A DNA stretch of 64,000 nt from CAZBUK01 sp964495085 (GTDB lineage Bacteria; Bacteroidota; Ignavibacteria; T3Sed10-11): contig CAZBUK010000009.1 in assembly GCA_964495085.1 (NCBI GenBank), positions 4,264 through 68,263 of the forward strand, read 5' to 3'. Each line of letters begins with the position of its first letter. Position 1 is the stretch's first letter. Below the pieces are notes generated by a model, which did not search any database, was not told where the DNA came from, and was given only the letters and a program-made list of their open reading frames with translations. Positions 51,979 to 61,060 of this stretch are shown here, in pieces. The position numbers and the translations under genes are program-made.

Positions 51979-53082
51979 TCACTCGTATTTCATAATCACC
52001 AGAGATATATCGTCGTAGACGCGGGCTTCTCCCCGGAATATCGATATCTCATGCAGCACGCGTTCGCCAATCTTTTCTGGCATAAGCAGCAGAGAATTTT
52101 TCAGAATTCTGAAAAATTGTTCCTCCCCGAAAAATGCGCCGTTTTCATTCCGTGCTTCGGTGATCCCGTCGGAATAGGCGACAAGTATCTCGCCCGATCC
52201 GAGCTCAATGTTGTGCTCTTCATGCGCAGTTTCGTCGAGCATTCCGAGCGCGGGAACGGATTTTGCGGATTGCCGGAGTCCGTCATTACTCATTATAATG
52301 GGCGGTATATGTCCTGCATTCACGAAACGTATCTTACCGTCGTTTGAGAGTAATTCGAAATAGATGAGCGACGCGAAGATGGAACGAACACTGTCGCGAT
52401 AAAAAATCGAGTTGATCCGTTTCATCAATTGAGTCAGGGAGGTCATCTCCGGTACCAGCGCCCGTATCGTCGCCTGGAGTTTCGCCATAAGCAGTGCCGC
52501 ACGCAGCCCCTTACCGGCGATATCCCCGATCGCGATCCCGTGGCGCGTTTCGTTTACCTTCAAATAATCTATCAGGTCTCCCCCAACCTCGTTCGCCGGC
52601 TGCGAGTATATCCATACCGACCATCCCGGGATTGCCGGTTTCCGGGGCGGAAGCAGAGCATACTGTACCGAACGACCCGCCTCGAGCTCGCTCCTCGCCA
52701 GTAATTTGTCCTTCAGCTCGAGCATGAGAAGAAAAACAATAAGTATACCCCCGATGATGTACGTCTCCGCATTGGTGGAAACCGAACCGCCACGCCACTG
52801 TATGTTTCCCGAGAATAGGATCAGTATCAATCCGAGTATGAGCAGCAGTCTTCTGATCGGAGTTAGCCGGAGCAGCAATATCTTAATCAGCCAGCCGGTC
52901 ATATAGATAGACCGTTTGAGACGTCCCATTCCGGCGAGACGGGTTTTTTTATAATCGTCGAGATAAAATTCCCTGAGATCACGGTAATCCCGTCGGAGAG
53001 AACCCCAGAGGTCGCCGTGGAGCAAATCGTCGCGTAGCGTTCTTCCCAGGTATTCCTGATCTCTCGGTTTTTCTTGCGTCAT
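51979..53082 (-). CDS. SpoIIE-type serine phosphatase (PP2C), membrane-anchored
   Basis: 367 aa from the ATG at 53082 (MTQEKPRDQEYLGRTL). Two membrane segments lie at about 68-90 and 102-120 (LLLILGLILILFSG; YIIGGILIVFLLM). The PP2C catalytic domain (about 140-367) has PANEVGGDLIDYL, IAIGDIAGKGLRAALLM, FVNAGHIPPIIM, VAYSDGITEARNENG and YDDISLVIMKYE, so the metal-binding Asps are present. It probably dephosphorylates STAS anti-anti-sigma proteins such as the one at 25327. A LexA-like box precedes it. Confidence 0.88.
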   Translation of the reverse strand: MTQEKPRDQEYLGRTLRDDLLHGDLWGSLRRDYRDLREFYLDDYKKTRLAGMGRLKRSIYMTGWLIKILLLRLTPIRRLLLILGLILILFSGNIQWRGGSVSTNAETYIIGGILIVFLLMLELKDKLLARSELEAGRSVQYALLPPRKPAIPGWSVWIYSQPANEVGGDLIDYLKVNETRHGIAIGDIAGKGLRAALLMAKLQATIRALVPEMTSLTQLMKRINSIFYRDSVRSIFASLIYFELLSNDGKIRFVNAGHIPPIIMSNDGLRQSAKSVPALGMLDETAHEEHNIELGSGEILVAYSDGITEARNENGAFFGEEQFFRILKNSLLLMPEKIGERVLHEISIFRGEARVYDDISLVIMKYE

Positions 53083-53103
53083 GTATTTTTTCCGGTACAA
53101 TAA

Positions 53104-53129
53104 GGGGACAGTATAATTATACGGTAATT
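53104..53129. promoter_or_regulatory. Degenerate LexA-like box upstream of the PP2C gene
   Basis: The core ACAGT (53108-53112), 8 bases, ACGGT (53121-53125) matches the ACCGT-N8-ACGGT core except for one base, and it shares AATTATACGGTA with the lexA operator. It lies 22 bases before the PP2C ATG, the same distance as at lexA. The outer arms are poor. Confidence 0.45.
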
Positions 53130-53160
53130 TACTCAATAAGTTTGAGTATTAAAACCACAG

Positions 53161-53177
53161 ACGCGGAGTTTCCGCGT
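53161..53177. repeat. Perfect hairpin in the PP2C/gpx intergenic region
   Basis: ACGCGGA (53161-53167), GTT, TCCGCGT (53171-53177). No T-run follows, so it is not a terminator. The neighbouring ATCCGTTTG is reminiscent of the CGGAT-rich repeat at 36 kb, but it is too short to link them. Confidence 0.4.
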
Positions 53178-53302
53178 TCATCCGTTTGATTACAAATCCT
53201 CTCCATCGCGCGTCCGGCCTCCCGCGGAACGAACCGATACCCTATCGTGTTTTTATAACAGAAAGTTTAACTCATCCTCATGTGTATACGGGAATAGGTA
53301 AC

Positions 53303-53815
53303 ATGATTGCTCTACTCTCCGCCCTACTCCTTCTATCCGGGACATCGATTTACGATTTCTCGATCGACGGACTTACAGGCGGCACCGTAAACCTCGGTGA
53401 CTATAAAGGTAAGAAGGTCCTCATTGTCAACACCGCATCGAAGTGCGGTCTCACTCCCCAGTATTCACAGCTCGAGGAACTTTACCGGAAATATAACTCC
53501 CGGCTTGTGATCGTCGGTTTTCCCGCCAATAATTTCGGCAACCAGGAACCCGGTACGGATGAAGAGATTGCAGAGTTCTGCGAATTAAATTACAGCGTAA
53601 CCTTCCCCATGACGACGAAGATATCGGTCAAGGGGGATGATATGCATCCGCTGTACCGCTGGCTCACTTCGAAGCGTCTGAACGGATTTGCCGACAGCGA
53701 AGTACGATGGAATTTTCAGAAATATCTCATCGATGAGGACGGCAACCTCATTGCCGTTTTCGATCCCGGCGTCCAGCCACTCAGCGAAGAAATCATCAAA
53801 GCCGTGGAAAACTGA
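53303..53815 (+). CDS. Glutathione peroxidase family protein (Cys type)
   Basis: 170 aa from the ATG at 53303 (MIALLSALLLLSGTS); upstream open frame from 53186 is not supported. An N-terminal hydrophobic stretch suggests export or a membrane anchor. Active-site Cys in NTASKCGLTPQYSQL (about 42). GFPANNFGNQEPGTDEEI supplies the Gln and WNFQKYLIDEDG the Trp/Asn of the catalytic tetrad. It removes peroxides in the periplasm or at the membrane; thioredoxin rather than glutathione is the likely reductant. Divergent from the PP2C gene. Confidence 0.9.
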   Translation: MIALLSALLLLSGTSIYDFSIDGLTGGTVNLGDYKGKKVLIVNTASKCGLTPQYSQLEELYRKYNSRLVIVGFPANNFGNQEPGTDEEIAEFCELNYSVTFPMTTKISVKGDDMHPLYRWLTSKRLNGFADSEVRWNFQKYLIDEDGNLIAVFDPGVQPLSEEIIKAVEN

Positions 53816-53826
53816 CCGGTCTGCCC

Positions 53827-53854
53827 TCGCCTCAATAACGGGCGATGTTTTTTT
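53827..53854 (+). terminator. Probable terminator of the glutathione peroxidase gene
   Basis: TCGCC (53827-53831) pairs with GGCGA (53841-53845) across a 9-base loop, followed by TG and seven Ts. It lies 12 bases past the stop. Confidence 0.55.
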
Positions 53855-53963
53855 CATCTCGGAGCTGCTCATGCTGTATCGTATGCTTCCCGCTGCCGTA
53901 CCGCCACTGCTTGCCTTCCATCGTTAAATAATCGTATATTTCTCCATTCCCTATTCATCACAG

Positions 53964-54578
53964 ATGGAACGCTATATGAGATCCAACTTACCGGGAGCGG
54001 CCGTTCTCTGCACCGCCTCCCTATTTCTCGTGTCGATTCTTTTGACAGCATCCGTTGCCGATACTCCCGCGGACCCGCCCGTGATAACGGGCATGATCAC
54101 GCTCACCCTGAATCATGGGACGAGTACATGGTACACCCTGTCGTACTCCGAGAACGGGGAGTACTACAATACAGCAACATGGCAGAACTACCGCAATCCG
54201 GAAACGGGCACGGATTTTCTCCTGCTCGATTTCTATGCGTTTCCGGACGAGAAAGTTGAATTCGACGGACCGTTCTTCGAGATCACGCTGCTCATCCCCG
54301 CTGAACAGGATCAGCGCGGCAATCATGTGCGTATCCATGAGATAGTATTCTCTCCGTCCGGTAATCCGGAAGATTATTACACCGATGACAATGCCGCTGT
54401 CGTTACCCTATGGGAATTTCTGAAGACCGGAGAGGATACATTCAGCGCCTGGGGTTCGATTTCCGGTATATTGCTGAACGAATCGGATAGACTATCCGAT
54501 CGCTCGGACGAAAGATTTTTCGAATTCAATGTCCGCTTCAGAGTCGAACGCATCGGCTTCGATATAGATTCGGAATAA
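53964..54578 (+). CDS. Secreted protein of unknown function
   Basis: 204 aa. Signal peptide (AAVLCTASLFLVSILLTASVA, shown in part) cut near residue 32. The mature part is beta-rich and acidic (GTSTWYTLSYSENGEYYNTA, PFFEITLLIPAEQD, RFFEFNVRFRVERIGF). No metal or catalytic motif is evident. It lies between glutathione peroxidase and a 5'-nucleotidase on the same strand, with a 122-base gap after it. Confidence 0.65.
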   Translation: MERYMRSNLPGAAVLCTASLFLVSILLTASVADTPADPPVITGMITLTLNHGTSTWYTLSYSENGEYYNTATWQNYRNPETGTDFLLLDFYAFPDEKVEFDGPFFEITLLIPAEQDQRGNHVRIHEIVFSPSGNPEDYYTDDNAAVVTLWEFLKTGEDTFSAWGSISGILLNESDRLSDRSDERFFEFNVRFRVERIGFDIDSE

Positions 54579-54700
54579 ATCTCTCATCCAAACGGATCTG
54601 CATACATTCACCCCTGGATTCCTGAACAGACGGGTTGCACACTAATGTCGTTTCTATTCTTAAATCATCTAATTCCCGCACGATACTTATTCGAAAACAC

Positions 54701-56362
54701 ATGAAAATAAATGCAAAGAAATATATAATCTGGCTCATCCTGATTGCGTTGTTTATCATCGCACCGCATGCCACGGCAAATGCACTCGGTGGAGACACCC
54801 TGAATATGGTGATACTCTCGACAACCGATATCCATGGATGGCTCATGCCGTGGGACTACTATACCGACAGTCCGGACGAACGTTATGGTTTCGCAAAGGC
54901 GGCGACCCTCATCGACTCCATCCGGGGAGTTCATCCTCATACGCTGGTACTCGATGCGGGAGACTGGCTGCAGGGAAATCCTCTCGCCGATTTTTTTGCC
55001 CGCATCGATACGCAGGGGCGGCACTATCCGTTTCTGAAACTCGTCGATCATCTCGGTTACGACGCGGTCGTGATAGGCAATCATGAATTCAATTTCGGCA
55101 TTGATTACCTCGATCGACAGATTTCCCTCACGGACACGCCGGTTCTCGGTGCAAATATCTACCGGCATGGAACGAGCGATCCCGCATATCAGCCTTACCT
55201 GCTCAAAGAGATTGAGGGCGTATCGGTAGCGATCATCGGGTTATCCACCCCCGGATCGGCTGTGTGGGATCGTCCGCGGGTAGAAGGCAGACTCGACTTC
55301 GGGGACGGCACGGAGGCTGCGCGCCGGTTCACCGAAGAGGTAAAATCGAAATCTGCAGACGTGGTCATCGTATTGGCCCACACAGGATTCGAAGGAACGT
55401 CATCCTATACAACCGATGGCAGTCCCGAAGAAAATTTCGGACGCAGCATTGCCGTGAGCGTGCCGGACATTGATCATCTCGTGCTCGGACATGCACACAG
55501 AGTGATCGATGATCTCTCCGTCGAGGGACCGTCGGGAAAATCCGTCGGAGTGATCATGGCGGGCAGATGGGGATCGCACCTCGGAGTATCGGAGCTTACG
55601 CTTGTCAAAACTGCAGACGGGTGGACTGTCGCCGGACAACGGACGCACGCTCTGCCGGTAAGGAACGCCTCTCCCCACCCGGAAATCGTCCGGCTGATCG
55701 AAGAGGAGCATTCGGAGGTCAGGCAATACATCAATTCCCCGATCGCCGAAACGCCGGACGCATGGGAGGCAGCAAGAGCTCGCGTCGAAGACACGCCCAT
55801 TATCGATCTCATCCAACACGTACAGATGCAAGTTACCGGCGCCCAGATCTCTGCGGCGGCGGCATTCAACCCCGGCGCGTCGTTCGGACCGGGGCCGATA
55901 TCCCTCGGTCAGTTGACCCGTCTCTATCCTTACGAGAACTCGCTCTATGTACTTGAAGTTACCGGATCGCAGATCAGGGAATTTCTCGAATACACATCGC
56001 AGTATTATCTACAATCGATCGATGAAACGGCGCCGGATATAAATCCCGATTGGCCGGGATATAATTTCGATATGCTCGCCGGTATCGTGTATACACTCGA
56101 TGTCCGGAACCCCGTCGGCCGAAGAGTAATTCGGTTGGAGTATCAGGGACAGCCGGCCGGCGATGACGATACGTTTACGATGGCGGTGAACTCCTACCGC
56201 GCTGAAGGGGGCGGCGGTTTTTCTATGCTCGCCGATGCGAAAGTCCTGCGGATCATTGATAAACCTGTGCGTGACCTTATCGCCGAATACCTGCGAGAAA
56301 TGGGTAAAATTCGGAAGGCGGATGTCTTCACCCGGAATTGGATTCTTTTACCGGAGTTTTGA
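54701..56362 (+). CDS. Exported 5'-nucleotidase / 2',3'-cyclic phosphodiesterase family protein
   Basis: 553 aa from ATG 54701, just ahead of a signal peptide (YIIWLILIALFIIAPHATANA in part); an open frame exists from 54635. The calcineurin-like metal site has VILSTTDIHGWLMPWD, VLDAGDWLQGNPLADF, VIGNHEFNFGIDYL, VVIVLAHTGFEG and HLVLGHAHRVID. The C-terminal substrate domain contains FNPGASFGPGPISLGQLTRLYPYEN (in part) and the Arg/Asn pattern of UshA. It probably releases phosphate from nucleotides in the periplasm. Confidence 0.9.
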   Translation: MKINAKKYIIWLILIALFIIAPHATANALGGDTLNMVILSTTDIHGWLMPWDYYTDSPDERYGFAKAATLIDSIRGVHPHTLVLDAGDWLQGNPLADFFARIDTQGRHYPFLKLVDHLGYDAVVIGNHEFNFGIDYLDRQISLTDTPVLGANIYRHGTSDPAYQPYLLKEIEGVSVAIIGLSTPGSAVWDRPRVEGRLDFGDGTEAARRFTEEVKSKSADVVIVLAHTGFEGTSSYTTDGSPEENFGRSIAVSVPDIDHLVLGHAHRVIDDLSVEGPSGKSVGVIMAGRWGSHLGVSELTLVKTADGWTVAGQRTHALPVRNASPHPEIVRLIEEEHSEVRQYINSPIAETPDAWEAARARVEDTPIIDLIQHVQMQVTGAQISAAAAFNPGASFGPGPISLGQLTRLYPYENSLYVLEVTGSQIREFLEYTSQYYLQSIDETAPDINPDWPGYNFDMLAGIVYTLDVRNPVGRRVIRLEYQGQPAGDDDTFTMAVNSYRAEGGGGFSMLADAKVLRIIDKPVRDLIAEYLREMGKIRKADVFTRNWILLPEF

Positions 56363-56461
56363 GTTTTCGATGCGAGTCGGGAGGTGAAGGCACGGAGTAA
56401 TGAAAATTCTCGGGGAACAGGAGGAGAATCCGCCCGTTCCCCGGAGACTTGCAGCAGTCGA

Positions 56462-59074
56462 TTACGGTGCGCTCGGCCCGAGCACCACTGCATTCAAAAA
56501 CAGCCTGTTCCCCCCGCGCCAATATGCGCGGTAGCTTATATCTTCCGAAAAAGCTATGACCCTCCCGCTCCCGATCCGTTCCTCGTAAGCAAATACTGTC
56601 CCCGGTATACGCTCGATTGTTTCATCCCAGACATGTCCGGCAATCTTCACCTGTCCCGTATCCGGAAACCGGACCGCTACTCTTCGCATCTGCGACGGCG
56701 GTTCATCCGACGGCAGATACAACCGGTCAGAATTCAAAAGCAGGGGAATCTCTTCTCCGTAACCGACGGTCAACCACGTCTTCTGATTCGTTTCGCCCCG
56801 GAGGATCGCACCCGGTACGCTGAACCGCTGCTTGTTCTCTCCTTCATCGGCGTCGTACCACGATCGAAGTTTAGTCAACTCGAGCTGCTCCCGTGCAAAG
56901 TCGGTGGCGCTTCCCGAAATCGTCACCAGCGTACCCCCCTCCTGAACCCAGCGTTTCAGTCGATCGATGCCTTCGGTGCCGATTTCTCTCTGGAGCACGG
57001 TACCCGAAACAGCGGGGAGAACAATGACGTCGAACCGGTCGATACGATTATTACGGAGCGAACGCGCCCTTAGAATTGTGTGCGGGATTTCATACTGACG
57101 GTCGAGGGTAAACCAGTTCCAACCGAACGAATAGGCGAATACCGGAAACTCCGCTAACAGCGCGATCTCCGGCTTTTTCAGATCGATCGTTGTCGGCGAG
57201 CCGGGGGCCGTGAAGCCGCGATCGGGCTGACCGGTATCAATACCTCCGACTTCGAGTCCGTATTTTTCCGCAATTCCGGCGACCGCATCGTGAACGCCTT
57301 CAGGCTGCAGTCCGGTCCTCACGACGACGGTCCCGCGTGCATAGGTGTTGCCGGCAAACGAGGTCGGCTCGGTCATGACGCCGACTCTGTATCCCTGTTC
57401 ACGGAGATAGTAAGCCGCAGTCAACGAAAGCGACTGCCGGCCGTCGATCAGGTAGGCGTACCGGGGACGCTGCCGGGGGAGCCGGGCGATCAGCTCGATC
57501 TCTCCGTCGAGCTGCTCACCGGAAACGCTCCTGCTGTCGGTCGTGCCGAATGCCGGAACGTTAAACAGTAACGGAAGCGAATATGCAGTAATGTCGTAGA
57601 ACCTCGGATTCTCCGCACGCTCGATCCGTTCACGCGCCGCCTCAAGAAATTCATGTGGAATGGGGATATGGGGCTCGAAGAGCGCTCTGATCAGTCTGGT
57701 CCGGGGTTGCGACGCCTCTATCATATAGCTCCCTTCCGGCAGCGTGATTCTTCTGACGGATTGACCCGTTCGATCGACGGCATTTGTTATCTGAACCGAA
57801 CCGTTCAGACGGGAGACCTCGATGCCGTTCCGGATCAGTAGATTCACGAGCTCCGTTACATGATACGGATCTCCTTCGCGTGAGATATAATACCTCCGGG
57901 TTCCTTTTTTCCCCTCTTCGATCGCAGCGCGATGTGCCTGGTAGTATTCCTGGAGAAGCGTTCTGCGTTCTCGTGCTGCGGTTCTGACTAACGCCCACAT
58001 GGCGACGTACTGCTGTTCGAGTGCTTCGGAGAGCGTTCTGACGCTTCCGTCCGACCGTTTGATCGCCAACCCGCGCGAGGTTCCCTGCTCATAGAGCATC
58101 CCGATGGCCCCCTGATAGCTCAGGAAAGAAGTGGTATACGCCGGATAGAAGTAGTTGAACATTTCGCGCATCGTATATTCGAATCCCGATTCATCGAACG
58201 CATCCGCGTGCGCCTTCCCGAATACCTCGAACCATCGTGTTGCATATTCGGGGAAGAAGGGACTCGCCGGATCCGTCGGCGGATCGAAATAAAACTCAAC
58301 ATCCGCCCCCATCTCATGCGCGTCGACGCCGACCTGCGGGCGCCAATCGCGGATGGTCCGTACGCGTGCGCGACTCTCGCGCTGCGTGTGCGCAAACCAG
58401 TCGCGGTTCGTGTCGAAAAAATAATGACCGGTGCGGTACGACAGCGATTCCCAGCCGGTATAGTCGTTCGTCCAATCGTCCGGTTCCGGACTGACTACCC
58501 TGCCCAATCGTTGATGATTATACTGCGCATGCGCATCTCTTCCGTCGGGATTCAGCATCGGATCTATCACGATGACCGAATTCCCGAGAACTTCCATCGT
58601 TGCCGCATCGTCGCGCGTCGCGAGATGCTCCAGCAATTTCAACGCGCCCTCGGCGCCCGAGAGCTCGAATCCATGTATGGATCCTCCGATCCAGACGATA
58701 ACGGGTTGACCGTCGATGAGGTTCGAAGCATCCGCCGACGAAAGAATGCGCGGATCGCCGAGAAGCTGCGCCCGGCGCCGGATCTCATCGAGACGGGCGT
58801 GGTTCTCGGGGGAGGTTACGATCACCGCAGTCAGCGATCTTCCCTCCCACGATTCGCCCTGCTGCAGTATCCTGACGCGCGGCGAATCACGATCGAGCAT
58901 CTCGAGATAGCGGATCATCTGATGGTGTTCCGTAATTCGTTCACCGAAATCATGACCGGTCGCTTCCTTAAATGTCGGAAGAACGGCGGCAGATACCAGA
59001 CCCGGAATGAGAAGCGGGAGTAAAAGGAATAATAGTATTTTACACAGCGATCGGGATAATCTCATGAGATTCAA
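56462..59074 (-). CDS. M14-family zinc carboxypeptidase-like exported protein
   Basis: 870 aa. Signal peptide (LCKILLFLLLPLLIPGLVSA, shown in part). The M14 domain starts near residue 40 (GQPVIVWIGGSIHGFELSGAEG gives the HxxE zinc pair), then MLNPDGRD with the substrate Arg/Asn region and VDAHEMGADVEFYF for the third ligand (about 280). After about 390 residues comes a long beta/alpha region (about 500-870) with no recognised domain, ending ...ISYRAYWRGGNRLFLNAVVLG. It probably trims peptides outside the inner membrane. Confidence 0.85.
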   Translation of the reverse strand: MNLMRLSRSLCKILLFLLLPLLIPGLVSAAVLPTFKEATGHDFGERITEHHQMIRYLEMLDRDSPRVRILQQGESWEGRSLTAVIVTSPENHARLDEIRRRAQLLGDPRILSSADASNLIDGQPVIVWIGGSIHGFELSGAEGALKLLEHLATRDDAATMEVLGNSVIVIDPMLNPDGRDAHAQYNHQRLGRVVSPEPDDWTNDYTGWESLSYRTGHYFFDTNRDWFAHTQRESRARVRTIRDWRPQVGVDAHEMGADVEFYFDPPTDPASPFFPEYATRWFEVFGKAHADAFDESGFEYTMREMFNYFYPAYTTSFLSYQGAIGMLYEQGTSRGLAIKRSDGSVRTLSEALEQQYVAMWALVRTAARERRTLLQEYYQAHRAAIEEGKKGTRRYYISREGDPYHVTELVNLLIRNGIEVSRLNGSVQITNAVDRTGQSVRRITLPEGSYMIEASQPRTRLIRALFEPHIPIPHEFLEAARERIERAENPRFYDITAYSLPLLFNVPAFGTTDSRSVSGEQLDGEIELIARLPRQRPRYAYLIDGRQSLSLTAAYYLREQGYRVGVMTEPTSFAGNTYARGTVVVRTGLQPEGVHDAVAGIAEKYGLEVGGIDTGQPDRGFTAPGSPTTIDLKKPEIALLAEFPVFAYSFGWNWFTLDRQYEIPHTILRARSLRNNRIDRFDVIVLPAVSGTVLQREIGTEGIDRLKRWVQEGGTLVTISGSATDFAREQLELTKLRSWYDADEGENKQRFSVPGAILRGETNQKTWLTVGYGEEIPLLLNSDRLYLPSDEPPSQMRRVAVRFPDTGQVKIAGHVWDETIERIPGTVFAYEERIGSGRVIAFSEDISYRAYWRGGNRLFLNAVVLGPSAP

Positions 59075-59174
59075 GCTCCATAGAAGAATAGTCGATGTGA
59101 TCGTCTGAAGGATCGATTTATCGGAAACTAGCTTGAATATACAGAATTCACATATAAATCAAAATCACCGGCCG

Positions 59175-59205
59175 TTGTCATTAAAATCGTTTTTTGTTAC
59201 CTTTC
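59175..59205 (+). promoter_or_regulatory. Candidate Bacteroidota-type promoter of the thiolase gene
   Basis: GTTG (-33 like, ending at 59177) is followed after 20 bases by TACCTTTC (59198-59205), close to the TAnnTTTG -7 element of Bacteroidota. It lies 35 bases before the ATG. The last base differs from the consensus. Confidence 0.35.
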
Positions 59206-59239
59206 GAAAGTCAAACCACCGAAATTTTTACGCTCATTC

Positions 59240-60451
59240 ATGATGAATCACTCCGAAGCATATATCATCGATGCACTGCGGACGCCTGTCGGGAGATACG
59301 GCGGCGCACTCAAGCAAGTCCGACCCGACGATCTCAGCGCATTCGTCATCCGGTCGCTCGTTTCGCGGGCCGGATACGACGAGGGGTTGATTGACGACGT
59401 ATTATGGGGTTGCGCGAACCAGGCGGGAGAGGATAACAGGAACGTCGCACGGATGGCCGTGCTGCTTGCCGGACTCCCGTATTCGGTGCCGGGATCGACG
59501 GTCAACAGGTTGTGCGGATCGAGTCTGGAAGCGATTAACCAGGCAGCACGCGCAGTCATGCTCGGCGATTACGATTGCGTTATCGCCGGAGGCGTGGAAA
59601 GCATGAGCCGCGCTCCGTACGTTCTGCCGAAGAATGTCGCCGAAGGTCCGCTCTACGGCAATCTGACGGCGTTCGACACGGCTCTTGGCTGGAGATTCCC
59701 GAATCCCGCTATGGAGCAAATGTTCCCGCTCGAAAGCATGGGCGAAACCGCGGAGAACGTGGCTCAAAAATACGGCATCTCCCGCGAGATGCAGGACGAA
59801 TTTGCACTCGAAAGCCACAGACGCGCGGTTAAAGCGCAGGATGAAGGACTGTTTGAATCCGAGATCATCCCGGTCACCGTCACCCAACCCAGGGAAAATC
59901 CCGCAATCGTTTCCGTCGATGAGGGGCCGAGAAGGGATACCGATAGTGAAAAATTATCGAAACTCCCGCCTGCCTTCAGAAAGAACGGTACCGTTACCGC
60001 GGGCAATTCCTCCTCGCTGAACGACGGCGCCGCGGGTGTTCTCATTGCGGGTGAAGCGTTCGTCCGAAAATTCAACCTGAACCCCATGGCACGCATAGTT
60101 GCGGGAGGTGTGGCGGGAGTTGACCCGAGATTGATGGGCCTCGGACCGATTCCGGCGACGGAGAAGGCGCTGAAGCGCGCCGGACTTTCAATTTCGGATA
60201 TCGGTATCATAGAGCTCAATGAAGCGTTCGCTGCTCAGGCAATTGCCGTCATGCGCAATCTCGACCTGCCACCCGATAAAACCAACGTGAACGGAGGCGC
60301 TATCGCGTTGGGACATCCGCTCGGATGCAGCGGCGCGCGGATCATGACAACGCTCCTGTTTTCGATGCGCCGGCAAGGCGTTCGGTACGGACTTGCAACA
60401 ATGTGCATCGGCGTCGGCCAGGGAATATCAACGATCGTTGAACGTGTATAG
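59240..60451 (+). CDS. Acetyl-CoA acetyltransferase (thiolase)
   Basis: 403 aa. N-terminal catalytic Cys in GSTVNRLCGSSLEAINQAARA (in part NRLCGSS, about 90). His in GGAIALGHPLGCSGARI (about 355) and the second Cys in ATMCIGVGQG (about 390). It either condenses two acetyl-CoA or cleaves 3-oxoacyl-CoA in beta-oxidation. It is followed by DinB, a membrane protein and an aldehyde dehydrogenase in the same direction, and may feed the ETF pair at 3-4 kb. Confidence 0.93.
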   Translation: MMNHSEAYIIDALRTPVGRYGGALKQVRPDDLSAFVIRSLVSRAGYDEGLIDDVLWGCANQAGEDNRNVARMAVLLAGLPYSVPGSTVNRLCGSSLEAINQAARAVMLGDYDCVIAGGVESMSRAPYVLPKNVAEGPLYGNLTAFDTALGWRFPNPAMEQMFPLESMGETAENVAQKYGISREMQDEFALESHRRAVKAQDEGLFESEIIPVTVTQPRENPAIVSVDEGPRRDTDSEKLSKLPPAFRKNGTVTAGNSSSLNDGAAGVLIAGEAFVRKFNLNPMARIVAGGVAGVDPRLMGLGPIPATEKALKRAGLSISDIGIIELNEAFAAQAIAVMRNLDLPPDKTNVNGGAIALGHPLGCSGARIMTTLLFSMRRQGVRYGLATMCIGVGQGISTIVERV

Positions 60452-60459
60452 TTCGAGCA

Positions 60460-60494
60460 GACGGGCGGCGATTTAATGCCGCCGTCAAGTTTGC
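60460..60494 (+). terminator. Possible terminator of the thiolase gene
   Basis: GACGGGCGGC (60460-60469) pairs with GCCGCCGTC (60478-60486) with one bulged G and an 8-base loop. The tail (AAGTTTGCT) is T-poor, so termination may be partial and the DinB gene could still be co-transcribed. Confidence 0.35.
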
Positions 60495-60556
60495 TCTGGA
60501 TGCACCGGCAGCGGAGCAATAATGCACAGACATGCAAACTGTAAAGGGAAATTTAA

Positions 60557-61060
60557 ATGAACGATAAAGATATCAACTCCGCGCTGCTTGAATTCGAAGT
60601 CATGTACGATGCGCTCAAAGCGGTGGTCGAAGGTATTCCCGAGAACGAGATCGTTAAACGGAAACACCCGGATAAATGGTCGCCGCAGGAAATATTGCAG
60701 CATATGGTCGACTCGGCTCTGAACGATACAGTCCGCATGATGAAGATCATCGCGGAGGACGGGTCGGACCTCATGCCGTACGATCAGGAGAAGTGGGCCG
60801 GTACCCTGTTCTACGCCGAACGTGACCGGAGACAGTCGCTGTTGCTCTTCGGTCTTCTCCGGTCGAGCATGCTTGAGATTCTCAACCGTATTCCGCTCGA
60901 CGCCTGGGACCGGAAAGGCAACCATCCCGAACGGGGCGTCATGACGCTCGCGGATGTACTGACCGATGCGAACGATCACATGAAATCGCATCTCGCGCAG
61001 ATGATCGCGCAAACTGCCGCACCTAAAATAAAAAAACAAAGGAGTAAAACCCGCCCATGA
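60557..61060 (+). CDS. DinB/YfiT-like protein
   Basis: 167 aa, four-helix bundle expected. Metal ligands follow the DinB-like pattern: His in QEILQHMVDSALNDTVRM (about 54), and the C-terminal DANDHMKSHLAQM (two His, about 142-147). Members include thiol-dependent transferases and proteins of unknown role. Strong SD (AAAGGG) upstream, and its stop overlaps the next gene's start by 4 bases. Confidence 0.8.
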   Translation: MNDKDINSALLEFEVMYDALKAVVEGIPENEIVKRKHPDKWSPQEILQHMVDSALNDTVRMMKIIAEDGSDLMPYDQEKWAGTLFYAERDRRQSLLLFGLLRSSMLEILNRIPLDAWDRKGNHPERGVMTLADVLTDANDHMKSHLAQMIAQTAAPKIKKQRSKTRP

